Positions 38,508 to 51,550 of a stretch of 64,000 nucleotides of DNA are shown here, piece after piece. The stretch is taken from positions 247,732 through 311,731 of the forward strand of contig JABVXV010000015.1 of NCBI GenBank assembly GCA_013365325.1, written 5' to 3'. The translations under genes and the position numbers were made by a program. The stretch is from Dipetalonema caudispina (lineage: Eukaryota > Nematoda > Chromadorea > Rhabditida > Onchocercidae). The notes under the pieces are model-generated. The model made no database searches and was not told the DNA's origin. It worked only from the letters and a program-made list of their open reading frames with translations. Position 1 is the stretch's first letter. Every line of letters begins with the position of its first letter.

Positions 38508-40892
38508 TTTTACACTACTATACTACTCTAATATAGATATACCCGTCATCTATCTGAAATGATTTTTTTTTTTTTTTTTTGATAAAAATTAAAGCTACTC
38601 TTTTCTCCTCTACTACATTATAATAAATCATCACTTAGCCATTTTCTCTCTCTTTCTCTCTCTCTCTCACGTTTATTTCAAAATGATATCATGTAATGAC
38701 GTTTGACGCCATTCAAATATCAATGAATCTGCAAGAAAACAAACATTTATCGAAGTGTATTAACTTAAAGAATGAAATAATAAGAAGAATATAAAACCGT
38801 AAATAGGAAAAAATAAAATAATACCTAATGGATTTACGAAGAGAATAAAATTCAAAATCTGACAATTGCGCTTTCACTCAAGTTCTGTCATAATCATCCA
38901 ACCAATTATAAATCATTCAAACCATAAATGCTCATCAATGAACGGACGCATTGCGCCACATGTTTGTATCAATTTTTGTCTCAGGTAAAAAAGGTTAGAA
39001 GGATAAATCGGTTATGATAGCAATTGAACGGAATGGGTTAATTAATAGCATTGATAGCAAAAACACTCATGCATACCAGTATCCATATGAAATTACCATA
39101 GATGGATACTAGTGTAATGCTAATGAGATATCGTAGTGCCTGATAATTACCGGGGGGAGTGAAAAAAAATAAAATACCGGAAAGACAATAAAAGGTGAAA
39201 GGATAAGATTATGCTATCGGAATTGCGATATTATAAATTTATTGATATTATAAAAATTCACGATCAAATTCATTTTTAGCCATATGATAAAATTTCAAAT
39301 TATCGCAAGGTATGATCGATAATGGAATGAATGCATGACGTTATTAAAAGTAAATTCAAATATGAAGTAATATTCTCTATCGAATTATTGAGATAAACTG
39401 AGCAATTGCTATTACGACAGGAAGTGATTTGACAATTTGATAAAAATCAGAAAGGTTAGCTACTTTTACTTTCATTATCGAAATATTTAACTTTTACTTT
39501 CATTATCGAAATATTTAATTTTTCATCCATAAAGCAAATCACCAAGAATGCCCGAATTCCCTGTTCTTCTCCATTTTCTGTTCACTTATATCTATCTAAT
39601 TGGAACGCAAATCAAATTTTTAACTTTTAAAGCTTCATCGAACTTTTTTTTTTTTTTCCACCCTGAACTCAGTGGAAATCAGAAATAGAAAAAAATTAAA
39701 ATACCAGACAAACTTAGAAAAGTCCTTATCATTCCTCGATAAATCGTCCAATTCCTTTAGTCCTGTACTGAACTTCTAACATATCTTAAAACATCTTCAG
39801 CAAAAATTTGCATATTTCTTGTTTTTCTTTTTTTTTTAGAAGACAGTTATATTACTTAAGATGATGTCATGAAAAAAATATTTTTGAAAAAATTTGCATA
39901 TATTTCACTGATATCAAAATTGTGTGTATTTTCATGATAAAATGATGGAAGCACATGGTATATGTTAAGGTGAAAATTTGCATGAATTATTAAGCACCTT
40001 ATAAATAGCTTAAGAATGGTTTTTTTCGAAACAAATTCACTCTCTTTTTGCTTGACAGTCGGTTGTCTCGATCATTAGTGTCTCTCGGGGTAGATTATAT
40101 GCTTCAATTTGGTTGTTTGGGTATCGGGAATTCTAGTAGATGTTGGGTTGATAACACGTTAGTATCTGGTATTTGTCGATGGCATATTTTTTTTTGTGGT
40201 TTTTGTTGATGATATTTGTCGATTATGACTTCCCGAAAAAAAAAAAACTGATAGCGGAGATTTGGAAGTGTTTTGCTGGGATGGAAGGGATTTCTTGATT
40301 TTACTAACACTTCCAACTCAATCTTGTAATTTTTCGGGAAAGTTACAAGTGGAATTTGCAATTCTGAAAGCAAATAACAGAAAAGTTCGAAAAAACTGCA
40401 ATAATTCTAGAAGTCGTATTTTCTTCTCAAAATTTTGACAAATATAAATTTAAAATCTAAATTTAAAATAAGAAGGAATTTTAAGTACAATATACCACAA
40501 CTTCACACTTTCATAGGAACCGAAATTGTCCTAAAAACATTAACGCATCCCTAAGAACTATTGTGCAGAATCTTCCGCATCAAATAAACTTCTCGACTAA
40601 CAAATCTTCAAAAGGTACGGGTGGATTAGATCGGTCAGCTTGTCTATTGGACATTCTAGGCGTCTTTCGAGAAGTATAACAGAGTGCTTTTGACGCGGTC
40701 TTGACGAAAGGTATCACACTGATCTAAGTAACCAACTAGTCTAAAGTTTTAAAATGGGGTTGAAATAACAGAGCTAATATGACTCGTTTTCCAACTTAAA
40801 CAAATCTTACCAGATTTGTTTAGAATATTGTCGCTCATTATCATCTTACATATTCAAATTACAGTTCTATTGGTGACAACGAACAGATCAAA
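38508..40892. other. intergenic between divergent calpain and STAR genes
   Basis: This stretch should hold both promoters. It contains a CT tract (38644-38668), a 28-bp tandem duplication (39462-39517), a bulged inverted repeat near 39045-39115 (AGTATCCAT with ATGGATACT), and T/G-rich sequence around 40080-40210. The GC-richer stretch 40550-40720 may be 5' UTR of the STAR gene. No gene seen. Confidence 0.45.
39462..39517. repeat. 28-bp tandem duplication
   Basis: Two perfect head-to-tail copies of a 28-bp unit (39462-39489 and 39490-39517), each containing TTTCATTATCGAAATATTTA. Located in the calpain/STAR intergenic region. Confidence 0.85.
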
Positions 40893-43800
40893 ATGGTTAG
40901 TTTGCTAATCAATCTTTTCGAAACTTTTTAAAGCAATAAATGGAATTAAGAGGAATTTAGCCATATAGCATTATTTACGATCAGTGACATTTCGGCACCT
41001 CAGTCATTCGATGGATGTGACGTACAACACATCAATATCTGTAACATATATGAATCATATATGAATTTTTCAGAAAATGATTCTTCCTTATTTAGAGTGA
41101 ATCGGAACAAAGCATCATTGCTGAAGATGTTGCGAACTTGGATCTCAAGGAATTAGAAGGTACGTTGATTAAACATTTTCTGATCAAATAATGATAGGCA
41201 AAACTATGGTGCTTTAAAAGTACAACTATCAGTTAATTGTTAAACTTTAACAAATGTCCTTAACTTTAAAAGTTACGTGTGCATGCTGAAAATCAACCAA
41301 TATGATTTAGGCATTTTATAGCTCCAAAAAATGTGGAAGTTTCCTGTAATACTTTCTTTGAATCTTAATTTTTTTTTTTAAATTTATTTCTATTGAGTAC
41401 TGATGGATCAGTTATTTCGAAATTTTCATATTTGAATGTGTTTTACGGAAAAATTGATTTATCTTCAGTTACTGAAAATTCGAACACTGGGGAAACAACA
41501 GAATCAATTACTTCAATCAATCTGATAACAACGGAATCAGCTAATTCAAACAATCTGGAAGCAATGGAATCAGTTACTAATGGTGCTAAAGCTGATGCCG
41601 AAAAGGAGGAAAAATCAGCAGTTACAATTGCCGGTGCTGGAAGTGGTGACGGTGAACAGCAAAGTTTCAACAGGGATCTGGGATTTGATAGTAATACCAG
41701 TAAACTGCCATCACTTTTCTCCGGTCCTCGAACATATTTGACTCGAGAAGTTAGTTTTTTCTTGGCCTATTTCAGTTCATACAGTTCATATATTCCTGCA
41801 AAATTAATTAAAACTAGCCTTTATCATCTTCTTGTTGGCTTACAATCAAACATTACAATTGGAAAACTTGTTCTAAAGATTGTAGTAAACTTGACGAAGC
41901 TTTTGATAATTTTCCTCTTAATAGATGTAATTGAGCAAAAAGAAGTTCAGGCTAAGATTAAAATGATTTTAAAAGATGAAATGGCTATTCTGAGCAATTT
42001 TTCCTGAAATATGCAGGCAAATGCGGAATATTTGGCACGACTTATTAAGGAGAAGGAAAATTTAAGTGCACTGCCAAATACTTTCGAGTTTAAGCATGCT
42101 GTTCGTCTCGTCAATGAAGGTACATCAATTTCACCATTAATACGAGTAGTATCACGTTTTTTTTTTTTTTTTTTTTTGACTGAGATTTGCTATAATTCTT
42201 TCGAATTTATATTCCCTGCAGGTCTAATTTCTGTTTGGTTATTAAATTTTGAAAATTTAATGGTATAGAGATTGACAAAATTCGTGAAAGTATTGATCGG
42301 ATGGCGGAAGTTACCGAAGACGGAGCGGAATCAACACAAGCATCAGGAACACGTCAAGAAGCTACCAAGGATACACCGTCAACCACAACAAGCGGGAAAA
42401 AGGTTTTTCTGCAAGAGAAAATATTCGTTCCAGTGAACGAATATCCTAACGTCAGTTTTCTTTTAGTATCTATAAAGCATAGAGTAGCATTATTATCAAT
42501 ATTAAGCTGTAAGATTTTGACGAAAAGTGAAGTTCAAGAAAATGCGATAAATTTTTAGTATCCGGACATATAAGATGTAAATTTCTAAATCTCAAATTTT
42601 AAAGTGACTATCCATCTTATTGCCTCATTTTCGTAGTATAATTTTGTGGGACGTATTCTTGGCCCACGTGGAATGACCGCAAAACAGCTTGAGGAGGAAT
42701 CTGGTTGCCGTATTATGATTCGTGGACGTGGATCGACGCGTGAGGTTATTTGTTTCATGCTAATTTCCTAGATATTTAGTGAATAAAATCTTTTCAAGTC
42801 CTTCAAAATACAAGCCTTTTCATATATTAAACTAAAATTAGGAAAATACAGTGTCAATTAGTGAGAATAGAATAAAAGTAATTTGAGGGTAGCTCAAATC
42901 GTCAAAATATCCACAATGATCATATGAAGGAAGAGTTGCATGTATTGGTGCAATGCGAAGATTTCGAAGAGGTAGCGAAGGAAAAGATGAAACGAGCTGT
43001 TGAATGCATCCGTTACATGCTTATTCCTCCAGTAAGTTACTTCTTCTTCTTCTTCACTATTCAATGTGTTTAACTTTGAGTTTATCTGGCAAACTGGTAA
43101 CTTCCAAATAATTAGGTCATTTGATTAAATTCAGAGAGATATCTTTCTAAAATGACTACATCTATAACATTCCTATCGATCTGACGAATATTGAAATTTC
43201 TGAGAACGACATGAATTCATCAAGATATGCCTTAATTTTTCATAGCTTTTTTTTCGTTTTTAGCCGGAAGGTGAGGATGAGTTGAAACGTAAACAGCTAA
43301 TGGAATTATCGATCATCAATGGTACTTATCGACCAACTATTGCTTCTCGAATGGCGCTTCGTAAATGTTTTTGCATGGATTATTCATTAACTTTATTCAG
43401 TGTTTCGATTACTTCAAGCCAATATTGAAGAAAAGATTTATTTTAATTAACTTCATTTCAAATTGATATAAAGTAACAATAATTGCAAATAGAATGGTAT
43501 TTATTGAATGCCCAAAATATCTGATAACATTTCATTTCCAAATGCCTAACTGCAAAAAAAAGTATCTATTAATTTTTGTAAGATTCAGGTAATCGTTCGC
43601 TACCGCCTCCATTCAATTTCGGCCAGATTGGAATGGAGAATACAATCCATGGAGTGAACAACCTTCCGATATTTGCAAATGGCGGAATTGAGGTCGGTAA
43701 ACCAAAAATAGTTTTTATTGTTAACGGTTCAGTAGATTGATGTTAAATCAAACAATCACCTCAATGGTTAAGTAAATTTGTAAGAAATCTTTAAAGTGTC

Positions 43801-45657
43801 AAATGAATCATCATATTGCTTTCTAAACCGTAACAAAAGTCATTTTTGATACAACAACTTATAAGGCCTTATTCTTGTTTAAAGGCTTAATTTATATTTA
43901 CTTGTACTAGTCAATCACTTACAATTAGTGTTTTTTACAGTTATTTATTTTTTAATGATGTAAATTTTTAAGTCAATACGGATTGAAATCGATCATATTT
44001 CAGGGTGATAGACGTGCAACATTCCATGATACCAGGTAAAGCTATTCTAGATATTTTGCAATTTCTTGTAATTTAACTTCTCCGAAATTAGCTTCAATTA
44101 ATGAAATAATTTTTAACCAAATATGGTGAAATCCTTTTTAATTTTTTAAAATTAAAACTAAATTTTTCCGATTTCTTTTTCTTTTGGTAAGAAAAAATAA
44201 GGAAATAAGATTGATTGCATTCCGGAAAGGAATTGCTGATTTCATTGTTGACAAGGAACCATTTTAGTGAAGAATTCTCCTTTCTTTTGATGTACTTTTT
44301 TTTTAGGACAAAACAATTTTTCAATTTGAAACATTCTAAATTTAAAACTTTCTCTTCACTTGCACATTGCACGAATTAATTTTCCCTCACGAAAATTCAC
44401 ACATTAATCAATGGAGCATTTCCCATCGTTGTGAGGAAGAAGTTGGACGAGAAAGAAGTGAAAATAACTTTGGTCACAAAAATGATCATTGAAATTACCA
44501 TTCGCTTTTTCATTTTGTGTCAGTTAAATTAATCAATAAATAATTCCTTCCAATGAACAGAGCGGGTGTAAACTTACCATACGGCTTAGCGCAACAGTAT
44601 CCGTATAATGCATATACGATAAATACTCGCCAAGCACTTTCATCATTGGGATTCGATATGGATGCTTTTGAGATTACTGACTGCTACGGTAAACGGATGA
44701 GCAGATCATCGTTGGGGTAAGTTTTGCATAGTTAACATGTAATTAAGACTGAACAGATAAGAAATTGCAATATCAGTACTTATTAGCAGAAAAATTTGCT
44801 TTCCATCATTTGGAGTAAATTCTCTTGGAATGGAAATCCTGTCCACTGCGGGAGATTGTTACAATCATACGATATTGATTAAATAAATCTTCTATTACTT
44901 AGCTTTCCTGGTAACCAAGTAGCTGCGGCAACGGCAACAGCAACGACTGCGCAATATCCTCGTCCTTATGGATTCGGTGCTCCGCTTATGGATTCATTCG
45001 CAATGCAATATATGTGGAATCCAACGATTAATTCAGCGATGTTCGGTGTCTTTGACAATTCTTCCAATGCGCTGGCTAGAGAATATTACAATCAAGTTAT
45101 GGCTGGGTAAATCTTCTTTTTTTGGAGGAATTATTACTAGGCCTAAATGAAGCATTTTACTCTTCAAGACATTTTTATGGGAAAAAGAGAAATTCTAAAG
45201 GAATCGATGCATTAAAACAAAGCGATTTGAGAGAGGAACTCAAAGGTACAGGTCTAGGCCTTGGACTCTATTTGTACAGTAGCCAATCTGTTTGCTTACC
45301 GACTGAATCTATTATTATTAAATTTAATTCCTGTATCCATATCTTTCACTTAGAGAAGAAGAATGAAAGGGGAGAGAAAAGGCATTAACAATCAATGAAT
45401 TATCTCTGTTAAAGATGACAAATTAAATTCATTCCTCCCTAAATTTTTCACTTCTTTTAAGAAACTTTTTTTCAATTTCTTTTAGATTTGCGCCAACAAT
45501 TAGCGGCAATGGAGCATCGATTGGTGACGGAATGGCGCAATCATCTAATGCTCAGTCTGTTAACTTGCAGCAGTACATTACAGCTGCAGCATTGCTTAGC
45601 GGATCGCCAAACTTCCGCACGGATGGATCTGGCGATGGACCCAGTGGCCATCATTGA
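40893..45657 (+). CDS. asd-2: Quaking/GLD-1/ASD-2-type STAR RNA-binding protein
   Basis: Exons: 40893-40895 (ATG only, tentative), 41096-41159, 41469-41749, 42017-42119, 42269-42450, 42637-42744, 42888-43031, 43264-43360, 43589-43692, 44004-44035, 44561-44716, 44903-45106, 45486-45657; 549 residues, in phase. After a Thr/Ser/Glu-rich N-terminus (23-110) come QUA1 (about 117-155, [13 protein letters not shown]), an extended KH domain (about 205-290, [24 protein letters not shown] loop at 220-223) and QUA2 (about 296-325, [20 protein letters not shown]). The Ala/Asn-rich tail follows. STAR proteins dimerise through QUA1 and bind ACUAAY-type RNA sites; worm ASD-2 controls muscle splicing and GLD-1 controls germline translation. 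I prefer ASD-2/QKI over GLD-1 because of the long tails. The first exon is inferred from AAAATG followed by GTTAGT; the frame needs an upstream start. Confidence 0.93.
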
Positions 45658-46702
45658 ATGCTAGAGATACAGGAGAAAGGAAGCAAAACATGATTTCATT
45701 CACGTATAACTTAAGTAGCATTCAATTTTGTTTTAATTATCTCCAATTGATTCATATAAGGAACAATAGTATTCCCTTCTCCTTCATGCAACATTTTCGG
45801 GTGGTATTTTGTATTTTTATGAGAAAATATTTGTCGATATGAAGGAGAAAATAGATCAGTTTAATTTAAAGAAATATATGATTTTATAAAATTTAATCGT
45901 TCATTTTGGGTAACGAACAAACTTGTGGGAAATGTTAGTGTCTGGAGATAATTATTATTCGTATGATGCCTTATCCTAATCAATCGCATTTCTTTTTTTT
46001 TTTTTTTTTTTGTGATTATATCTACTTCTCTCTTTTCAATCCTGAAAAGAAGTTAGAATAAGGGTGATGAATTCGTGGGTTTTCTTTTTTAGACTTAAGT
46101 ATGAAATATTTCTTGATGATAATGGAAGCATCTCTGTGTCAAATTGAACAAAGCTATTTTTGTTATCCCTCTGGTGACAAGTCGTTCAGATGCTCATTTC
46201 TAATTTGTAAAGCAGAACTGGTTGTGTGCTAAGTAGGTTATTTCGAGTGTTTCCAAGTGCATTTTTAACTTAGTTCCATTGCATTTCACTAGAAAATTAC
46301 AAAAAAGAAACACTTTATTGACCTCAATTTCTTCGTATTATTCTCGTTAAACGAAAAAAGAAAAAAGTGATAAACTCCGAATATTTAATGCTAAATGAAT
46401 ATTATTCGTTAATTATACCAAATATATATTGTCTTTGATAAGCAATATATAATAGCCTTTGGTAATGTTAACTGTATTCATTTTCTTGCTGATTAACTGA
46501 AATTAAATGAATATTTTTAGGAATTATAAAATGATTACTGATTACGTCATGTATTATCACAGAATATCTCATTCAATCTCTTGGGAGGATGTGCTTATAT
46601 AGTATGAGACTGAAAATAGCCAAAATAAATGGGTCTAGACAATTTTAGGCATGCAAGTTATTTTCAAAGCTAACATTGTTCAGCCTAACAATTTTATTGC
46701 AG

Positions 46703-46781
46703 TTCAATTTCAAATAGCAATTTTAATGATTTGAATGAAGCTAATAATAAAACAGGTTGTTCTGATATTCCTGCCGAATAA
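46703..46781 (+). other. candidate alternative last exon of the STAR gene (neutral/acidic tail)
   Basis: The acceptor TTTTATTGCAG (ending 46702) is followed by one base that completes the GG left by the exon ending at 45106. Then come 25 open codons (SISNSNFNDLNEANNK, then TGCSDIPAE) and TAA at 46779-46781. Phase 2 matches the normal last exon. Quaking-type genes in other animals make isoforms that differ only in such tails. Confidence 0.4.
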
Positions 46782-47427
46782 GAGCGCCTGTTGCAAATTG
46801 AGGATGTAAATTGGAACAGTATTGAAGAATGGAAGTGTTTTATCCTCATTTCAAAAAACATCAGGATTTCTTCCTGAGGAATCGCTTCGTAATATCTCAT
46901 ATTTTAGTAATTTGCAAACGAGACATTGTCAGAAGCACTTTTTTGATCCATTAGCATACATCCGGATATCTCATTTATTGTTCGATGGATTTCTTTCTGA
47001 TAGCTTAGATAGTTAATAAAGCAGTTGCACCGGAAGTCTCTTCAGAAACACAATATGCTATTCATCTATCACGTGTAATTCTGGGCGAATGCTTCATTTA
47101 TTGGGCTAACCTGATTAGTACTCAGCAGGTGTCGTAACCTATCTACACCTGCAATCATACTTTGTGTAATTCATACACTTGGTAATCTTTGCTATTTAAT
47201 TTTATGAAATCTCGACATGTTATCATTAAGTTCTTAATCTATCGAAGCTTTCAATTATTTTAACATAATGATCACTTGATGTATCGTTGTTACTTTTCGG
47301 TTACCATTACTTTTCCTCGTTAGAATCGGTAAAAATTTCTGGCCATATTAGCATTATTGCTTTTCTTATCCTTCATCTAAAGATTGTCAAGTTAAATTCA
47401 TTCACTCATTCTTCACTCAAAATACAG

Positions 47428-47476
47428 GCAAAGTAGAACAGGTCAAAGAAGTAAAAGAATTTCATCTTTCCACTAA
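47428..47476 (+). other. candidate alternative last exon of the STAR gene (basic tail)
   Basis: The acceptor AAAATACAG (ending 47427) leads into a phase-2-compatible frame of 15 codons, reading QSRTGQRSKRISSFH, then TAA at 47474-47476. The Arg/Lys content would suit a nuclear-targeting tail, by analogy with the nuclear QKI-5 isoform. Supported only by splice phase and composition. Confidence 0.3.
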
Positions 47477-47737
47477 TCTGTACAACAATCAGCGTGTAGT
47501 TTTTGCGATTGAAAAGATTCGTGAAAAAAAAAAAAAAAAAAAAAAATGAAAAAGAAAAAATAATCAAGTCTGTTGAAAAATGATTTTTTTGCACTTTTAT
47601 TTATTGCTTTTACATCCATCAAAAACATCCTCCCACTTTTTCAACATTTCCCTCAAAAAATTCTTGACTTTTTAATTCAATATAAAATTACAAATATTCG
47701 ATTGATCGAATAACATCGCTTATATTTTTTTTTTCAG

Positions 47738-47762
47738 CACACTGTTGCCTATCTTTTGTTGA
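47738..47762 (+). other. candidate alternative last exon of the STAR gene (short tail)
   Basis: A strong acceptor (T-run then TTTTCAG, ending 47737) opens a phase-2-compatible frame that ends after seven further codons (TLLPIFC) with TGA at 47760-47762. A very short tail resembles the QKI-6 style of isoform, but a frame this short gives little support. Confidence 0.15.
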
Positions 47763-50700
47763 TCCATTTGTGTTTTTTTCGGATGAACCGGATGAATTAA
47801 GTGCGTTATTTCTGATTTCAATGCATTTCTTAGCATTGAAAAATTGTGAGCAAATTTTTAAGCTTATCTTTTCCTTTTTTGCCATCAAAAATAGTAAATT
47901 TGTGATGGTTCTAAAAATTCCTCCCATATAATAATTGAATTTGAAATTTCTGTTCTTTCTCACTTTGTCCCCTCTTTACTCTATTTTTTAAAGTCATATC
48001 GATGCAACATTCAATCAGCTTTCGTTATTATTTTCATTCAAATTCAATTTCCGTCTTCTTTTAGAATAAGCGATTTTTTTTTCTGATTTTCTTTATTAAA
48101 ATTTTATTCCTCCAAATTTTGCTAATCGGATAACAAATATTATGGAATGGTATGCTTACAAATTTTTCGAGAAATCTGAAAATTAATATCAAATTTAAAT
48201 TCTAAGTGTATTTCTTAAGTCTTAAAGTCTCTTTCCATAGAATGCAAAGTATCCATCTTTCAAGTTTCAACAACAACATCAATTGAAACTTCGTCATGTT
48301 CTTTAGTAGCTCATAAAAACAATAACACTCTACTTGATGAAATCTCAGAATCTAAAAAAAGGAATTGAATTAGAGATTTTTTCGAATTAAAATGAACTTA
48401 AAGCTATATTACAATGGCATTTCTTCGGCATTCTCAAGAGCATATATATTCACAAAGATACCTTTTCAGAATCAAATTTTATTTAAATATTTGCAAACAG
48501 CAATCATTTAGTGCCCTTTTACCGCTCTTACAACTACTACGACAATATCGTTATCATTGGTTCATTTTTAACGAAATATTCATTTATTAGTCTGTTGTAA
48601 ATTTCATATTTATAATTTGCTTTTTCTTTTTTTTTTTTTTTTTATCAAAATTGAATACTCACTTTCATAATAGCAATTTCTTTTTTAATGAAAAATATTT
48701 TTAAATTGTTTTCGATTATTTTGATTGTAAAATGGACTTTTTTTTTTTTAATTGGAACCTAAATTTGTACTCATTATCGAAATGATAAAAAGAGCAATTG
48801 CAATTGTGACGTAAAGCATTTGAAACTTTATATTTTGAAAAATTTTTTTTTTTTTGATATTTTTAATAAAATAATTGGTTAACTATAAATTCTTTTCACA
48901 ATAATATTTTAAGACAAAGATTAATGCATGTTGTTGCATTATGAAAGGAATGTTATAACATTGCTATGTAAATAACACAGCTGTTTTCTATTATTATTTT
49001 TATTATTATTATTATTATCGCTTTGCTTTACAAAAAAAAAAAAAAAAAAAAAAACTGCCCAAAGATTTGTCTTCAGACATTCATTGTCAAATTTTAAGCT
49101 AAAACAATATGAAAGGATGCAAACTATACTATTCAACCTTTGGCATATCTCAGGGATGACGCGTAAATGAGTAGCCAACAATAGGTAAAATATTCTAATT
49201 TTAAAGAAAAAAGAAAAAAAAAAAAAAAAAAGGAACATTAAATTTATGTGCCATAAAGAATGCAACAACGATAACATTTCTAGTCAAATTCATTTCAGTA
49301 ATATAAAATCTTCAAGGACTTATGATTTCCAAATTAAAAGAAATTTTTTACAATTTTTTAATGATGCACTTCAACTTTGTTGATTGTTCATTTTATGGTG
49401 TTGTTTACTGATCCTTTTTCAAGTCTGGAAAACGATCAACTTAGACGTGGAAAAGGGATTATAAAATTCCACATTTATGTGTTCGTATAATTTGTAATTT
49501 TTTTAACTAGATTTAGAGGTTTAAAAACTTTTAAAAGCTTTCCCTTTATTCCATTTTATTTTTAGGTTCGATCGAACATAATAAGTTTGAGGGAAGTTTG
49601 AAATTGTATACTTCAGTTTAATACAATTTTTTTTTCCAATAAATTCCAATACAATTTAATCTTATCCTGAATTTTACAAACAATAACTCATATTATATAC
49701 TCCTCTATTAATATCAATGAAGTAGTAATCCATTTTGTTATGAATTGAAATAAATGATATTCCTATGATATTGTATCTCTTAATTAATTATTCTAAAATT
49801 TGAGCACGAATGATAATTTTTTTAAGAGAAATCTTTTGTAGTGCTTTTTTTTTATTCAAAAAATTTCGTATTTATTTACTGTTGTGATTCATTTTTCCCT
49901 TTTGACTGCTAAAAGAGGAAAATATTCTATTTTTTTTCTTTTTTTTCTTTTTGCAGTTGAAATTTTTTTTTCAATAAAACATTCATCTTTGACAACATTT
50001 TGCATTCTTTTCCATTCATTTCTATAAATAAAACTGAATAAAATACATTATACTTCGTTAAACATTGCCAAAATTTGAATTTTTTTTTTCAAATTATCAA
50101 TTTGACTGATTATTTTGAAATTATGCAAGTATTAAGTGTAACAATGTTATTAGTTATACTTTATTATACCTAATGCAAATCTGAGTTATCTATTTCTAAA
50201 ATCGATCCTTAAAATGGCTAAATATTCCTCTCGGCCTAATAATCTGTATATTCTTTTAAAAAAGTTTCGCATAAATTTATGTGTGTAAAAAAAATAGTTC
50301 GAGTAAAATCGATCAAATTGTTTGAAACAATTTGTTATTTTTAAGTTTATCTCGCCTGAGATTATTAATGGATATGTTCAAATAGCCTCAAATCTCCTTT
50401 TTTTTTTTCATTGATCTTATTAGGCTATCAAATTTGAAATTACTCTATACTCTCAAGGTTGTCTCAGGCTGGAAAAGAACAAAATTTCATATAACAAAAA
50501 TTTGGAAAAAGAGCTTTTACGTTGTAAATTTTCCTTCTTCAGAAATTTTTCAAATACAAAAAAATTCTGATAGATAAAAAGAGAAAGAAAAAAATTGTAG
50601 GAATAAAACTTTGTCGGTATTATTTATTAAATTGTTCAAAATAATTTATGAATAAATTCTTTTCCAAATGAAAACTATTTAAGTCATTCTTAAAAACTAT

Positions 50701-51550
50701 CGGTAACTTTTGTCTTTTACTTAAAATTTCTTTTCAACAATTTTTTTGCTAATTTACTGAAATTAACAAAAAATTATGAATATACTTTTGCAAATCAAAT
50801 TAAATTTATTAAAAAAAAATGTCATTTACATGCAATAATATTTTCCAATAATTTAAAGTGCTCAAAAAAATATTCCCAATAATAAGCAACTTGCTCAAAG
50901 TGAATTTTTTCATGGAAATTTGCAACAAATGTAGACAGCATTCATTTAAGGTATTAGTTGAAATTCTAACTATTACAATTTCAGTACTTAAATGATTATC
51001 AACAATTGATTAAAATTACTTGTATATCAAAGTTTACATGATGATTAAAGAAAAGTTATGATGAAAGTATTCAATGATCCTTTAGTGATTTCGATTTTCA
51101 GTGTTTAAATTGAAATAAACTTTATCAAAATCATCATACAAATTCGAATTAAATAATTCCAGTAAATGTAATCACATTCATTAAAATATCTAAAATAATT
51201 TATGAAAATTTTATGATATAAAAATTTTTCATTAAATTTACTGATAGGAATTCAATGATATATCTAATTGGGCATTATATTTTATTCGTGATATTTTCTA
51301 TTGAGTTATGACTTAATCATTGTGAATTTCCTGCAGTTGCCTTATGAAAAGAAACAAAAAGTTGAAATGAAATTTAATTTTTTAGACTTTTCAAATGCAC
51401 ATAGAATGATATACCATTTCAGTTGAAATTATTGTAAACAGAAGGAAAAAAAGGAAAAGAAAATTGAGGTTTCGTAGAGATCAATGTTTAAGTATCATAT
51501 ATAATCTAATGATCGTCTTAAATAAATTAATTTCAGTATTTTAAAAGCAA

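Larger units (their letters stand above)
45658..51550. other. STAR gene 3' region and intergenic DNA
   Basis: Contains three candidate alternative last exons for the STAR gene (46703, 47428, 47738; listed separately) and a possible AATAAA at 46624. A bulged hairpin lies at 46416-46464. From about 48000 to 51500 the DNA is extremely AT-rich with many A/T homopolymers and no supported gene. Confidence 0.45.

Noticed and set aside
45122..45388. 88-codon ORF between the last two STAR exons
   Set aside because: It lies in the intron 45107-45485; the flanking exons join in phase without it and its reading has no known motif.
47738..47931. A 64-codon frame after the strong acceptor at 47737, and a 91-codon minus-strand ORF over the same bases
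   Set aside because: Both are dominated by Phe/Lys/Asn/Ile, as expected of AT-rich noise. The phase-1 frame does not fit the STAR gene; only the short phase-2 reading is kept, as a weak candidate.
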